Assembly: GCF_002799245.1 (NCBI RefSeq)
Contig: NZ_NEQV01000007.1
Location: forward strand, 124,001 to 188,000
Length of the DNA stretch: 64,000 bases
Reading direction: 5' to 3'
Source of the DNA: Stenotrophomonas maltophilia
GTDB taxonomy: Bacteria > Pseudomonadota > Gammaproteobacteria > Xanthomonadales > Xanthomonadaceae
Under the pieces are notes generated by a model, which saw only the letters and a program-made list of their open reading frames with translations, was not told the origin of the DNA and ran no database searches. This document shows, in pieces, positions 17,805-28,260 of the stretch. The position numbers and the translations under genes were made by a program. Each line of letters opens with the position of its first letter. Positions within the stretch are counted from its first letter, which is position 1.

Positions 17805-19315
17805 GCCCGACCAAGACGCGTCTCACACAGCTCGCCGTGGCCCTCGGGTTGCTGGCGCTCGGCTTTGCCGGCGGCTACGCCTGGATGACTCGAACCTCTG
17901 ATACCACCCCGCCCCCCGGCACGAGCGTCGCAGATCAAGCACGCAAGGTGCTGTACTGGTACGACCCCATGGCGCCGGAGCAGCGATTCGACAAGCCGGG
18001 CAAATCTCCGTTCATGGATATGGAGTTGCTGCCCAAATACGCAGATGAGGCCATAGGGGGCGGAACGCAGATCGATCCGCGCCTGCAGCAGAACGTGGGC
18101 ATACGCACTCAGGAAGTGACGGTAGAGTTACTAGGGACTGCCGTACGCGTGCCGGGCACACTGACGTGGGATCTGACCCAGGAAAGCGTGATCAGTGCGC
18201 GCATGGAAGGCTTGATCACCCACGTGCAGGTAAAGGCGCCGTTTACCGAGGTTCGTCGTGGTCAAACGCTGGCCACCGTGCAGGCCCCGGCATGGAACGC
18301 GGCCATCGCCGAAGCACATGCCCTGAGCCAAGCTCAGTCCGCGGGCGCGCGTGAGCTGCAGGGTGCGGCGCAACAACGGTTGCGTTCGTTGGGTGTTCCT
18401 TCTGGCGCCTCGGCCAGAAGTGGCGTCGTGCTTAGCGCAGACCACAGTGGTGTCGTGACCGAGATCCTGGCACGCGAGGGACAGACGGTGATGCCCGGTA
18501 CGCCACTGTTCAAGATCAATGGGCTGGACACGTTGTGGCTGGAGGCCTCGGTACCCCAGGCAGCGCTGGGCACCTTGCGGCCGGGGACCTCAGTGCAGGC
18601 CACGGTCAGTGCCTGGCCGGCAGAGCGCTTTGCCGGACAGATCCAGGCGTTGCTTCCCCAGGTCGACATGGCTAGTCGCACGCAGCGGGCGCGAATTGTG
18701 CTGCGCAACCCGCAGCGTCGGCTGGTGCCGGGCATGTTCGCCGAGGTTCTGGTGCAGCCCGACGCCGAGCAGGCCCTGCCAGTCGTTCCCACGGAGGCGC
18801 TGATCGCCACCGGGCGGGACAGCCGGGTCATCGTGCAGGATCCGGACGGGAGCTTCCGGCCAGTGCGGGTGAGTGTGGGACGTAGCGTGCAAGGGCGCAC
18901 GCAGATCGTGGCAGGCTTGGCCGGTGGTGAACGCGTGGTCGTCTCGGGTCAGTTCTTGCTCGACTCCGAAGCCAGTCTCTCCGGTGCGTTGGAGCGCCTG
19001 GGTGCTGCACAACCGACACGCCCTGCCAGCGCATCAGGTGTGCACGAGCGCCATGACGCCGGGCACGAACCACGCACTGTCGTGCCGTCACCGTCCAGAC
19101 AGCCGGCGCCTGTCGCGCCAGACACCTCCACCTCTACGCCGCCGCGCTGCCCGGTGCAGTACTGGTATGACCCGATGGTGCCGGAGAAGCATTTCGACAA
19201 GCCGGGCAAGTCACCGTTCATGGATATGCAGTTGGTACCCAAGTTCGGCCCCGCCGCAGCCGCTGATTGCCAGGCAAGCGAGGTCATGTCCGAAGCGATG
19301 GAGGGCACACCATGA
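17801..19315 (+). CDS. cusB: CusB-type periplasmic adaptor with two heavy-metal-binding domains
   Basis: A 504-residue membrane-fusion protein linking CusA to CusC. After an N-terminal anchor comes a heavy-metal-binding domain (YWYDPMAPEQRFDKPGKSPF, about residues 47-66), then the barrel-sandwich, beta-barrel and alpha-hairpin regions of the HlyD type, a Pro/Thr-rich linker, and a second copy of the same metal-binding domain at the C-terminus (YWYDPMVPEKHFDKPGKSPF). Most CusB proteins have only one; the duplicated module may bind extra Cu/Ag. It overlaps both neighbours by 4 bp. Confidence 0.9.
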   Translation: MSPTKTRLTQLAVALGLLALGFAGGYAWMTRTSDTTPPPGTSVADQARKVLYWYDPMAPEQRFDKPGKSPFMDMELLPKYADEAIGGGTQIDPRLQQNVGIRTQEVTVELLGTAVRVPGTLTWDLTQESVISARMEGLITHVQVKAPFTEVRRGQTLATVQAPAWNAAIAEAHALSQAQSAGARELQGAAQQRLRSLGVPSGASARSGVVLSADHSGVVTEILAREGQTVMPGTPLFKINGLDTLWLEASVPQAALGTLRPGTSVQATVSAWPAERFAGQIQALLPQVDMASRTQRARIVLRNPQRRLVPGMFAEVLVQPDAEQALPVVPTEALIATGRDSRVIVQDPDGSFRPVRVSVGRSVQGRTQIVAGLAGGERVVVSGQFLLDSEASLSGALERLGAAQPTRPASASGVHERHDAGHEPRTVVPSPSRQPAPVAPDTSTSTPPRCPVQYWYDPMVPEKHFDKPGKSPFMDMQLVPKFGPAAAADCQASEVMSEAMEGTP

Positions 19316-22300
19316 TCGCGCGCCTGATCCATGCTTGCATCGCCAATCGCGTGCTGGTGCTGGTTGCCGCCGCGCTGCTGGCGGTGGTCGGTATCTGGTC
19401 GGTAAAGAACACGCCGCTGGATGCGCTGCCGGACCTGTCCGATACCCAGGTCATCATCCGCACGCAATGGGCGGGGCAAACCCCGCGCATCATCGAAGAC
19501 CAGGTCACCTACCCGTTGGCCACCACGATGTTGTCCGTGCCGGGCGTGAAGGCGGTACGCGGCTTCTCCTTCTTCGGTGATTCATTCGTCTACATCCTGT
19601 TTGACGATGCCACTGATCTTTACTGGGCGCGCTCTCGAGTGCTCGAGTACTTGAGCCAGGTACGCGATCGACTTCCGCCGAATGTGAATCCGGCGCTGGG
19701 TCCTGATGCGACAGGACTGGGCTGGATCTACCAGTACGCCTTGGTGGATCGGACAGGTCAACGTGATGTGGGGCAGCTGCGTGCGTTGCAGGACTGGTTT
19801 CTTCGTTATGAGCTAAAAACCGTGCCGGACGTGGCTGAAGTAGCCAGTGTGGGCGGTGCGGTGCGCGCCTGGCAGATCCAGCCCGATCCGCAGGCGTTGG
19901 CGGCCCGTGGACTGACGGTGGCCGAGCTCATCGAGGCGGTGGATGCGGCCAACGGCGCTACCGGGGGCTCGGTGATCGAACAAGGCGAAGCCGAACTGAT
20001 GGTGCGCAGCGAAGGCTACCTGCGCACACAGGAGGCGTTCGAACAGGTGCCGGTAACCGGCAACGACGGCATCCCCGTCCTGCTCGGCGAGGTGGCCACG
20101 ATCAGTCGCGGGCCGGTCTTCCGTCGTGGTATCGCAGAGTTGGATGGTCAAGGTGAGGTGGCCGGCGGCGTGATCGTCCTGCGGACCGGCAAGGATGCCT
20201 TGGGGGCCATTCGGAACGTCAAAGCGCGACTGCAGGCGTTGCAATCCAGCTTGCCCGAGGGCGTGGAAGTGGTGCCGGTGTACGACCGCTCCGAGCTGAT
20301 CCAGGATGCGGTACGCAACCTCACCCACAAGCTTGGCGAAGAGTTTCTGGTCGTAGCGCTGGTATGCCTGCTGTTCCTGTGGCACCTACGCTCGGCGTTG
20401 GTGGCCGTCATCACCCTGCCTTTGGGTATCCTGGCGGCCTTCATCGTGATGCACGCCCAGGGGATCTCCGCCAACTTGCTGTCATTAGGCGGCATCGCCA
20501 TCGCCATTGGTGCGATGGTCGATGCAGCGGTGGTGATGATCGAAAATGCACACAAGCATCTGGAGCACTGGCGGGAGGCGCACGGCCGGGAACCTCAGGG
20601 TGAGGAGCGCTGGCAGCTGATGGCCCGCTCGGCGGCCGAGGTCGGACCGGCCCTGTTCGCCAGCTTGCTGGTCATCACCCTGTCTTTCGTGCCGGTTTTT
20701 GCCCTGCAGGCGCAGGAAGGGCGATTGTTCTCGCCTCTGGCCTACACCAAGACCTACGCGATGGCCGCCGCAGCAGGGTTGTCGGTGACCTTGATCCCCG
20801 TCTTGATGGGCTACCTGATCCGCGGCCGCATCCGCCCGGAACAGCAGAACCCCATCAATCGCATCCTGATCGCTGGCTATCGGCCCATCCTGCTGTGGGT
20901 CCTCAAACATCCCGGTGTCACCTTGCTGCTCAGCGGCCTGCTGCTAGTGCTCACCTTGATCCCCTTTAGCCGGTTGGGCAGTGAGTTCATGCCGCCCTTG
21001 GAAGAAGGCAGCCTGTTGTACATGCCCACGGCCCTGCCCGGCCTGTCCGCCGACAAGGCCCGTCAGTTGCTCCAGCTCTCGGGCCGGATGATCAAGACCG
21101 TACCGGAGGTTGAGCACGTGTTCGGCAAGGCGGGCCGTGCCGAAAGTGCGACCGATCCGGCACCGATCGAAATGTTTGAGACCACCGTGACCTTCAAGCC
21201 GCGGGATCAATGGCGCCCGGGCATGACCCCCCAGAAGCTACGCCAGGAGTTGGACGCAGCGGTCAAGATTCCCGGTCTGACCAACCTATGGGTCCCGCCC
21301 ATTCGCAATCGCATCGATATGTTGGCCACCGGCATCAAGAGCCCGATTGGGATCAAGGTCTCCGGACCCGATGTGGAGCAGATCGAGCGCCTGAGCCAGC
21401 AGATCGAGCAGGTGGCCAAGACTGTGCCCGGCGTGAGTTCGGCACTGGCCGAACGCGTCACGGGTGGGCGCTATGTCGATGTACAGGTGCGCCCGGAAAT
21501 CGCTGCACGTTACGGATTCACTCAAGGCCAACTCCAGCAACTGATTGCCACGGTCGTTGGCGGTGATCCAATCGGGGAAACGATCGAGGGGCGCGAACGC
21601 TATCCCATCGTCTTGCGCTACCCCCGTGGCCAGCGTGACTCGTTGCAGGCCTTGCAGGATCTGCCGCTGATCGCGCCAGGCGGTGTGCAACTGACCTTGA
21701 GCCAGGTGGCGGAGCTGTCAATCAGCCCAGGCCCGCCGATGCTCAAGAGCGATAACGGCCGGTTGGTGGGCTACATCTACGTGGATGTGGCCGATCGCGA
21801 CTTGGGATCGGTGGTCCAGGACCTGCAAGCCGCGGTGCAGACCCAGGTGAGTTTGCCTGCCGGCTATGGTCTGGCGTGGTCGGGGCAGTACGAGTATCTG
21901 CAACGGGCTTTGGCACGCCTGCAATGGGTGGTGCCCGCGGCGTTGGCGATCATCTTCCTGGTCATCTGGATGGTGTTTCGCCGGCTTAGCGATGTATCCA
22001 TCATCCTGCTCAGCTTGCCCTTGGCGTTGGTGGGCGGTTTCTGGTTGATCTGGGGGCTGGGCCATGCGATTTCGGTGGCCAGCATGATCGGATTCATCGC
22101 CCTGGGCGGCGTTGCGGCTGAGTTCGGCGTCATCATGCTGCTGTACCTGCGTCATGCCTGGGAGCAGCGCTTGGCCAGCGGTGCGCCGGAAGATGTGTCT
22201 ACCCTGCAAGAGGCTATCTACGAAGGCGCCGTGCAACGGGTGCGCCCGAAGGCGATGACGGTAGCCGTCATCCTGGCCGGGTTGTTTCCGCTTTTCGTCG

Positions 22301-22452
22301 GTGCCGGTGCCGGCTCGGAGGTCATGCAACGTATCGCCGCGCCGATGCTGGGTGGCATGCTCACCGCACCGGTGCTCTCTATGGTGGTGATTCCCGCAGC
22401 GTTCTATCTAGTGCGGCGACGTGGATTGCGCGCGGCGCGGGGCGACCAATGA
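19312..22452 (+). CDS. cusA: CusA-type Cu(I)/Ag(I) RND efflux pump
   Basis: A 1046-residue HME-RND proton antiporter with twelve transmembrane segments and two large periplasmic loops. The TM4 signature AIGAMVDAAVVMIEN (about residues 397-411) is that of the HME4 class, specific for monovalent Cu/Ag, unlike the DFG...DG signature in the czcA gene at 40458. Start at the ATGA overlap with cusB. It should export Cu(I)/Ag(I) from periplasm and cytoplasm through CusBC. It is the last gene of the rightward operon; a hairpin follows. Confidence 0.94.
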   Translation: MIARLIHACIANRVLVLVAAALLAVVGIWSVKNTPLDALPDLSDTQVIIRTQWAGQTPRIIEDQVTYPLATTMLSVPGVKAVRGFSFFGDSFVYILFDDATDLYWARSRVLEYLSQVRDRLPPNVNPALGPDATGLGWIYQYALVDRTGQRDVGQLRALQDWFLRYELKTVPDVAEVASVGGAVRAWQIQPDPQALAARGLTVAELIEAVDAANGATGGSVIEQGEAELMVRSEGYLRTQEAFEQVPVTGNDGIPVLLGEVATISRGPVFRRGIAELDGQGEVAGGVIVLRTGKDALGAIRNVKARLQALQSSLPEGVEVVPVYDRSELIQDAVRNLTHKLGEEFLVVALVCLLFLWHLRSALVAVITLPLGILAAFIVMHAQGISANLLSLGGIAIAIGAMVDAAVVMIENAHKHLEHWREAHGREPQGEERWQLMARSAAEVGPALFASLLVITLSFVPVFALQAQEGRLFSPLAYTKTYAMAAAAGLSVTLIPVLMGYLIRGRIRPEQQNPINRILIAGYRPILLWVLKHPGVTLLLSGLLLVLTLIPFSRLGSEFMPPLEEGSLLYMPTALPGLSADKARQLLQLSGRMIKTVPEVEHVFGKAGRAESATDPAPIEMFETTVTFKPRDQWRPGMTPQKLRQELDAAVKIPGLTNLWVPPIRNRIDMLATGIKSPIGIKVSGPDVEQIERLSQQIEQVAKTVPGVSSALAERVTGGRYVDVQVRPEIAARYGFTQGQLQQLIATVVGGDPIGETIEGRERYPIVLRYPRGQRDSLQALQDLPLIAPGGVQLTLSQVAELSISPGPPMLKSDNGRLVGYIYVDVADRDLGSVVQDLQAAVQTQVSLPAGYGLAWSGQYEYLQRALARLQWVVPAALAIIFLVIWMVFRRLSDVSIILLSLPLALVGGFWLIWGLGHAISVASMIGFIALGGVAAEFGVIMLLYLRHAWEQRLASGAPEDVSTLQEAIYEGAVQRVRPKAMTVAVILAGLFPLFVGAGAGSEVMQRIAAPMLGGMLTAPVLSMVVIPAAFYLVRRRGLRAARGDQ

Positions 22453-22485
22453 GAGACAGACTGAGCACTTGAGGTAAGTCCCCAC

Positions 22486-22524
22486 AAAAAGACGCCAGTC
22501 ATGGAAGAAGTCATGACTGGCGTC
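22486..22524 (-). terminator. Rho-independent terminator for the leftward DUF4198 gene
   Basis: Arms GACGCCAGTCATG (22491-22503) and CATGACTGGCGTC (22512-22524) form a perfect 13-bp stem with an 8-base loop. On the minus strand it is followed by TTTTT, a good terminator for transcription arriving from 22557. In the plus direction, after cusA, it lacks a T run but may still stop polymerase. Confidence 0.85.
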
Positions 22525-22556
22525 AAAGGGGAGAGTACCGCCTACATGCTTACTTA

Positions 22557-23387
22557 TCAGTGCCCGGCGTGCGGGGAAATCTCAAAGCTCAGCGACGCCC
22601 GATCCGACACAAAATCCAAACCCTTTTGTGTAGAGGGCACAATGTGATTGGTGTGGATGTACCAGGTCTTGGCGGTGGTCACCTGGAAACTGGCTTGGCC
22701 TTGGGCATCGGTGCGCAGGAGCGTAGCGCTACCGTGCCCACCCTTGACCGGTGCGTCAGCACGATGACCGACGTACACGCGTAGGTTGGGCACTGGCGTG
22801 CCCTGCTGCAGCACCTGGAACGACAGCTGTTCGCCGACCTTCACGCTTCCAGGATTGCGGGCCAAGCGGATCTCCAGCGGATAGCCCAGCGAGGCAGCGA
22901 AATCGTCGGTCAGTTTTGTGCCCACCTGTCCAATGGTACGAGCATGCTTGGTATAGCTATAGGTGACCCCTTTGGGAAACTTGCTCGCATCATAGGTGGC
23001 CAGGGTATCGGGCAAGTCTTCCAACTCCAGGTACTTGCCGAACTCGCTGGCCGTACGCGTGCTGGTGGAGGCCATCGTCGAGACCCCCAGCAGATAGGTG
23101 CCCTCGCCCGCCGGATGCACGGTGAGCTGGCTCTGCTTGCCGACCTCTTTCCAACTGGCCAAGTCCGGTGCAGCCTTAGCGCCGCCCTGACTCAGCGAAA
23201 CGTCCTGTAGACGCGCTCGGGTGACTGCACCTGCACTTTCATCGAAGGTGCCATTGTTCACCAACGCTGTGTTCGCCTCGCCCGCTGCGGTGCCAGGCTT
23301 GGAGAAAGCGACAAACAGGTCGTGCGCACCGGCACTGCCGGCCACAGCGAACAGCAGTAGTGTGGCGGATAGTTGCGTGTTTCTCAT
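22557..23387 (-). CDS. DUF4198 periplasmic protein
   Basis: A 276-residue exported protein with a clear signal peptide (LSATLLLFAVAGSAGA) and mature start HDLFVAF. The domain is DUF4198 (NikM-like), with metal-ligand candidates in the N-terminal His and in YIHTNHIVPS. DUF4198 proteins accompany TonB receptors or Ni/Co and Fe/Cu transport systems. Here the gene lies 26 bp downstream of the 3' end of a truncated TonB receptor, so it probably belonged to a TonB-DUF4198 operon whose front was lost. A good terminator follows it. Confidence 0.8.
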   Translation of the reverse strand: MRNTQLSATLLLFAVAGSAGAHDLFVAFSKPGTAAGEANTALVNNGTFDESAGAVTRARLQDVSLSQGGAKAAPDLASWKEVGKQSQLTVHPAGEGTYLLGVSTMASTSTRTASEFGKYLELEDLPDTLATYDASKFPKGVTYSYTKHARTIGQVGTKLTDDFAASLGYPLEIRLARNPGSVKVGEQLSFQVLQQGTPVPNLRVYVGHRADAPVKGGHGSATLLRTDAQGQASFQVTTAKTWYIHTNHIVPSTQKGLDFVSDRASLSFEISPHAGH

Positions 23388-23413
23388 GATGTGTAGCTCC
23401 TCGTGATCGTGGC

Positions 23414-23785
23414 TTACCAGTGGTAACCAAAGCGGACATTCCAGCGACGACCCAGCAAGTCGTACGTCATGGTGTCGGTGTCGGTGTTGGGGTTGTTCTT
23501 CACGAACGGCGCCTTCTTATCGAGCACTTTTTCAACGCCGGCGGAGATATCCCACTTCTTCTTGATGCCGTAGCTCAGTTGCAGGCTGTGGTACACCACG
23601 CTGGACACATGCGAGCCGATCGTGTCGGGCACGGCGATGATGTCGTCCGCGCTGCCGATGTACTGCGCCGAATAGACGCCGGTCCAACGGTTCTTGCCCA
23701 TACGCAGTGAGCCCAAGCCACGCCACTGGGTGTAGCTACCCAAGCCGCTGGTGATCTTGCCGGCGTACTCAATGGTGGTGGCCCC
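23414..23785 (-). pseudogene. C-terminal fragment of a TonB-dependent receptor
   Basis: The minus strand encodes about 120 residues of an outer-membrane beta-barrel end (IEYAGKITSGLGSYTQWRGL, VEKVLDKKAPFVKNN, RWNVRFGYHW, ending in an aromatic residue as such barrels do). Plug domain, TonB box and most of the barrel are missing. Around 23780 the frame runs into antisense hutG sequence, so the gene was cut by a rearrangement. Confidence 0.8.
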
Positions 23786-23978
23786 GGGCGTGAGCGCCCC
23801 CAACCCACGCGGGGTGAGTCTGGAGGTCCTGGAAGCCCTGCTGGATCTGGTCATGGCCTCGGGCAAGGTACGTGTGGTCGACGTGGCGGAACTGTGTCCG
23901 CCCCTGGATCCGGATCAAGCCACCGCACGTGTGGCCGCGCGTTTGATCCACCGAATGGTCAGTGCGCAGGCTCAGTGA
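23781..23978 (+). pseudogene. C-terminal fragment of formimidoylglutamase (hutG)
   Basis: The plus strand reads APGVSAPNPRGVSLEVLEAL, then VVDVAELCPPLDPDQATARV up to a stop at 23978. This matches the C-terminus of arginase-family HutG enzymes (histidine degradation). The preceding catalytic part is absent. It abuts the TonB fragment tail-to-front, with GCCCCGGGCGT shared near the junction. It is remote from any histidine gene and is dead. Confidence 0.7.
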
Positions 23979-24007
23979 AGTGATATCGGCTGGCAAAAGG
24001 CAGTGAG

Positions 24008-24559
24008 CTAATGGGAACGCTCAGCCAGCAACTGCTTCATTTGCGCGATCTCCTGTGTCTGCGAGGTAATAATGTCCTGGCAGAGCTTCACCAACTCAGG
24101 ATCCTTCAGACGATTCTCCTCACACATCAGGATGGCGCCAGCGTGGTGGGGAATCATCGAACGGATGAACTGTTTGTCAGTGACCGCTGCTTGAGTGCGA
24201 ATGCCCCACCAGCAGAACAGCATGAACGCCACCGTCAGACCAGCCAGAATCAGATTGCGTCGGCGATCGGGGTACATGCTGGACATTAGCCACAGCTCGA
24301 TCAGCAGCATGGGAGCGGCCATCAGGCCCGCCATGTAGAACTGGTTCACGTTGTTATAGACGTTAGCCCACTGATCGACCATTGCGTACATCAATGCGTA
24401 CATGGCCACGAAAGACAGGCCCATCATCAACAACAGGCGGCCGTAATGGCCTTGATGCCCTTGTTGTGCCTGGTGGGCAGGTTGGTGTGAGGCGTGCGGT
24501 TTTGCGTGCTGGGACTGCGGGTCTTGCGCGTTTTCGTGCGTACCGTGCGAAGAGGACAT
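24008..24559 (-). CDS. DUF305-family membrane-anchored protein
   Basis: A 183-residue protein. The N-terminus is His/Gln-rich (about residues 3-40), followed by two to three hydrophobic segments and then a short DUF305-like region with SMIPHHAGAILMCEENRLKD and the helical QEIAQMKQLL. DUF305 proteins are common in copper clusters; the paired His and Met residues could bind Cu. ACGGAG precedes the ATG. It is the last gene of the leftward copper cluster, 74 bp after the EF-hand gene. Confidence 0.8.
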   Translation of the reverse strand: MSSSHGTHENAQDPQSQHAKPHASHQPAHQAQQGHQGHYGRLLLMMGLSFVAMYALMYAMVDQWANVYNNVNQFYMAGLMAAPMLLIELWLMSSMYPDRRRNLILAGLTVAFMLFCWWGIRTQAAVTDKQFIRSMIPHHAGAILMCEENRLKDPELVKLCQDIITSQTQEIAQMKQLLAERSH

Positions 24560-24633
24560 AACAATCTCCGTGGGAATGGCAGAACGGCGGAAGAACCCGC
24601 GAACTGTTGGAACAGCTCCCGGGCTGAGAACAC

Positions 24634-24909
24634 TTACATACCCTTGCCGGCAGCGAATTCCTGCGGGCTCAGCTTGCCATCTTTGTTGCTATCGAGCATG
24701 CCAAAGTGCGGCGCCAGCTTGTGCTTGGCCAGTTCTTCCTTGGACAGCGAGCCGTCCTTGTTGGCATCGAGCTTGGTGAAATCGGCATCGGCCGCCGCCG
24801 GCTTGTGCTGACCGTGGTCGGTGGTGGGCGTGGTGGTCTGGCCGCCGGCGAAGGCCGCGCCCGCCATCAGGAACAAGGCCATCATCGAGAGGGAGGCATA
24901 ACGCTTCAT
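24634..24909 (-). CDS. Periplasmic EF-hand protein
   Basis: A 91-residue exported protein with a signal peptide (ALFLMAGAAFA) and two EF-hand loops (LDANKDGSLSKEEL and LDSNKDGKLSPQEF) with canonical Asp/Asn/Asp/Glu ligands. It should bind Ca(II); such proteins often occur in Xanthomonad metal clusters with unknown role. AAGGAG lies upstream of the ATG at 24909; an upstream extension would overlap copF. It is 28 bp downstream of copF. Confidence 0.85.
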   Translation of the reverse strand: MKRYASLSMMALFLMAGAAFAGGQTTTPTTDHGQHKPAAADADFTKLDANKDGSLSKEELAKHKLAPHFGMLDSNKDGKLSPQEFAAGKGM

Positions 24910-24937
24910 TGCAGTACTCCTTGTGGGATATGAGCCA

Positions 24938-27259
24938 TCAGTGACAGGAATGGCCGCGCGCAGGCTCATCGGCGCGGTCAGGGTGGGGGGTGGCAACAAC
25001 GGTGGAGCCGGACAAACGCAGGGCATTGGTGACCACCGAAACCGAGCTCAGGCTCATGGCCAGGGCCGCCATCATCGGACTGAGCAAAAGGCCGAAGCTG
25101 GGATACAGCAAGCCGGCGGCGATAGGCACGCCGATGGCGTTGTAGACGAAGGCGAAGCCCAGGTTCTGCTTCATATTGGCCACCGTCAAAGACGAGATGG
25201 CACGGGCTTGCACGATGCGCCTCAAATCACCCTTGACCAGGGTGAGCTGGGCGCTGGACATGGCCACATCCGTGCCCGTCCCCATCGCGATGCCCACATC
25301 GGCTGCCGCCAGGGCCGGCGCATCGTTGATGCCATCGCCAGCCATGGCCACGCGACGACCCTGGGCTTTGAGTTGCTGGACCAGGTCGGCCTTGTCCTGC
25401 GGCTTGACGCCACCACGCACATCCTCGATGCCCAGCGTGCGCCCCACGGCCTCGGCCGTCGCCTGTGCGTCACCGGAGGCCATCACCACGTGCAGGCCAT
25501 CGGCACGTAGCAGGTTCAAGGCAGGCAAGGTCGTGGCTTTGATGGGATCAGCCACCGCAATGGCGCCGGCCAACCGACCATTGACCGCCAGGAACATCAC
25601 GCTAGCGCCTTCTTTCCGAAGACGCTCGGCGCTGCTTTGCAAAGGTGCTACATCGGCGCCAACCGACGCCATCAGGCTTTGGTTGCCGAGCACGACATCC
25701 TGATCGGACACGCGCCCGCGGACGCCTTGGCCGGTGAGCGAATCAAAATCTTGGGCGGCCACCAGGTTCAAGCCACGTCGCTGGGCTTCAGCCACGATGG
25801 CCTCGGCCAAGGGGTGCTCACTGCCCTGCTCCAAGCTGCCGGCCAAACAAAGGATCTGATCGGCGTCGAAGCCGGCGTTGGAGAGCGTGTCGCGAAAGGC
25901 TGGACGCCCCTCGGTCAACGTACCGGTCTTGTCCACGATCAACGTGTCGATCAGACGTAGCTGCTCGATCGCCTGAGCATCGCGGAACAGGACCCCGACC
26001 TGCGCAGCGCGGCCAGTGGCGACCATGATCGACATGGGGGTAGCCAAACCCAAGGCACACGGGCAAGCAATGATCAGAACCGATACGGCATTGAGGACGG
26101 CAAAGGTCCAGGACGGTTCGGGTCCAAACAGACCCCATCCGAAGAACGTGAGCACCGCCGTGGCCAGCACGGCCAGGACAAACCAGTACGCCACCTTGTC
26201 CGCCATACGCTGCATCGGCGCGCGGGAGCGCTGGGCTTGGGCTACCAACTGCACAATCTGCGCCAGTACCGTCCCGGATCCGACTTTGTCCGCCCGGATG
26301 ACTAAGGCGCCCGTCCCGTTGAGCGTGGCGCCTATAACGTGATCACCGACAGCCTTCTCCACCGGAATGGGTTCACCGGTCAGCATCGACTCATCGACAC
26401 TGGCGCGGCCTTCGATGACTTCCCCATCGACCGGCACCTTCTCGCCCGGTCGTACGCGAAGCAGATCACCCACGTGCACGTGATCCAGCGCAACGTCCTC
26501 TTCGCCCCCATCGGGTTTGACGCGGCGAGCCGTCTTGGGCGCCAATCCCAGCAGGGACTTGATGGCCGCCGAGGTTTTGGAACGCGCCCGCAGTTCCAGC
26601 AGCTGTCCGAGCAGGGTGAGCGAGACGATGACCGCTGCCGCCTCGAAGTAGACCCCTACCCGTCCATGCTCGCGGAAAGAGTCCGGAAACAGGTCCGGTG
26701 CCACGGTGGCCACCACGCTGTAGCCAAACGCGGCGGCCACGCCGATGCCGATCAGCGTCCACATGTTGGGGCTGCGATTGCCGATGGACTGTAGGCAGCG
26801 CTCAAAGAAAGGCCACCCCGCCCAGAGCACCACCGGGGCGCTCAGCACGAGCTCAATCCAGGTGCGCGCCTGCGTGGACAAGCCGGGCAGACGGTGTCCC
26901 AGCATGGCCAAGACCAGGACGATCAACGTCAAAGGCAACGTCCACCAGAACCTTCGGGTGAAATCGCGTAACTCTGGATTGTCGTCCTCCTCCAGCGAGG
27001 GCATCTCCGGCTCCAGCGCCATGCCGCAGATCGGACAGGTGCCGGGACCTGGCTGACGAATCTGCGGATGCATCGGGCAGGTGTAGACCGTGGCGTGGGT
27101 ACCGCTGGGTTGGGCCACCGCTGCTGGGGCGGTCACTTCAACTTGCTGGGGAGCATCGTCCGTATAGCGGACGGGATTGGTGATGACCCGTCCATCCGCA
27201 GCCTCGACAGGGGCTGCGCCTGCAGAATGGTGATGGTCATGGGACGACGGTGAGTTCAT
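24938..27259 (-). CDS. copF: CopF, copper-exporting P1B-type ATPase
   Basis: A 773-residue P1B-ATPase that exports Cu(I) to the periplasm. The N-terminus is His-rich ([11 protein letters not shown]) and carries a heavy-metal-binding domain (TCPMHP...[11 protein letters not shown]) instead of an HMA domain. Core motifs: TGEPIPV (actuator), [11 protein letters not shown] (the CPC ion path), DKTGTLTEG (phosphorylated Asp), HPLAEAI (nucleotide binding), [10 protein letters not shown]. The start [11 protein letters not shown] was chosen for the normal N-terminus. It follows copD by 61 bp and ends in a His/Cys tail, GHSCH. Confidence 0.93.
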   Translation of the reverse strand: MNSPSSHDHHHSAGAAPVEAADGRVITNPVRYTDDAPQQVEVTAPAAVAQPSGTHATVYTCPMHPQIRQPGPGTCPICGMALEPEMPSLEEDDNPELRDFTRRFWWTLPLTLIVLVLAMLGHRLPGLSTQARTWIELVLSAPVVLWAGWPFFERCLQSIGNRSPNMWTLIGIGVAAAFGYSVVATVAPDLFPDSFREHGRVGVYFEAAAVIVSLTLLGQLLELRARSKTSAAIKSLLGLAPKTARRVKPDGGEEDVALDHVHVGDLLRVRPGEKVPVDGEVIEGRASVDESMLTGEPIPVEKAVGDHVIGATLNGTGALVIRADKVGSGTVLAQIVQLVAQAQRSRAPMQRMADKVAYWFVLAVLATAVLTFFGWGLFGPEPSWTFAVLNAVSVLIIACPCALGLATPMSIMVATGRAAQVGVLFRDAQAIEQLRLIDTLIVDKTGTLTEGRPAFRDTLSNAGFDADQILCLAGSLEQGSEHPLAEAIVAEAQRRGLNLVAAQDFDSLTGQGVRGRVSDQDVVLGNQSLMASVGADVAPLQSSAERLRKEGASVMFLAVNGRLAGAIAVADPIKATTLPALNLLRADGLHVVMASGDAQATAEAVGRTLGIEDVRGGVKPQDKADLVQQLKAQGRRVAMAGDGINDAPALAAADVGIAMGTGTDVAMSSAQLTLVKGDLRRIVQARAISSLTVANMKQNLGFAFVYNAIGVPIAAGLLYPSFGLLLSPMMAALAMSLSSVSVVTNALRLSGSTVVATPHPDRADEPARGHSCH

Positions 27260-27320
27260 GCCGATGCTCGCTTTAGTGGGGATGGACTGCCAAGGCAGTG
27301 TGCCATTGCGGGTTACACAG

Positions 27321-28250
27321 CTATTCGGGGCTGAGCGTCCCGAGCACTGAAACAACAATCAGGATCAAGATGGCCAGCGCGGCCTCAGCCGTAACACTCT
27401 GCCGCAAAGCCCGCACCTCCTGCGCGGGATCTCCGCTGGTCAGCGCTCGTTCCAAGCGCGGCACCAGCGTCCATCGGTGCAGCGCTCCCAAACCCAGCAT
27501 TCCAGCGAACAGGGCCAGTTTGAAAAGCAGCAACTTCCCGTAGGTGCTCTGGAACAGGGCCGAAAACGACCACGCGGTGAGATCCCCGTAGTGCGCGATG
27601 CCGGACACGATGAGCGCACCAACGAAGATCGTTCCCAGCGTCGAAAAACCATGCAGAAAGTCATGCGTTGATCGCAGACGCCCGCTGCCGTTCGTCTCTT
27701 TGCCGCGCAGCAGCATGGCAAGGAACATCAGGACCGCTGCGATCCAGCCGCCTGCCGCGAGAAGATGGACGATGCCTGCAGCAAGCCGGACCGCGCCTGC
27801 CAAGCCCTCGCCAGCGGCGGCGTGGCCGTTCCATGCCAGCGAAGCGAGTGCGCCGCCCGCCAGCATCGCCCCCAGCGGGAAGGCGGTCTCCACCTTCCCG
27901 CGGCGACGATGCCATCCGAGCACGAACATCAGGGCGACCAGCAGCGCGCCTCTCGCCATGGCTGCCCGGCCCGCGGACGTCTCGAGCAGATACCAGCCAA
28001 GCGATGCGCGATCAACCTCGGCAAGCGGCATTCCCATGATGCCCGCGGTCTTGAAGACGACATCGAGCCCGGTGAGCACGAGACCGGCTACGGCACCCGC
28101 CAATAGAACGCCCATGAGTGACCACCCGGCCAAGGCGTCGGCGAGTGCCGATCGACGCGACCCGTACCAACCGAAGAGTGGAACCCCGAAAAGAACCATG
28201 ATGACAAGGTATTCCAAGAATCTCAGTGCATAAGCCGACAGGTCGAACAT
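27321..28250 (-). CDS. copD: CopD, inner-membrane copper transport protein
   Basis: A 309-residue integral membrane protein with about eight hydrophobic segments, of the CopD family. Ligand candidates include [17 protein letters not shown] and IAHYGD. CopD works with periplasmic CopC to move copper across the inner membrane. GAGGAG lies upstream of the ATG at 28250, 10 bp after the copC stop, so copC and copD are coupled. Confidence 0.9.
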   Translation of the reverse strand: MFDLSAYALRFLEYLVIMVLFGVPLFGWYGSRRSALADALAGWSLMGVLLAGAVAGLVLTGLDVVFKTAGIMGMPLAEVDRASLGWYLLETSAGRAAMARGALLVALMFVLGWHRRRGKVETAFPLGAMLAGGALASLAWNGHAAAGEGLAGAVRLAAGIVHLLAAGGWIAAVLMFLAMLLRGKETNGSGRLRSTHDFLHGFSTLGTIFVGALIVSGIAHYGDLTAWSFSALFQSTYGKLLLFKLALFAGMLGLGALHRWTLVPRLERALTSGDPAQEVRALRQSVTAEAALAILILIVVSVLGTLSPE

Positions 28251-28260
28251 TCGCGACTCC

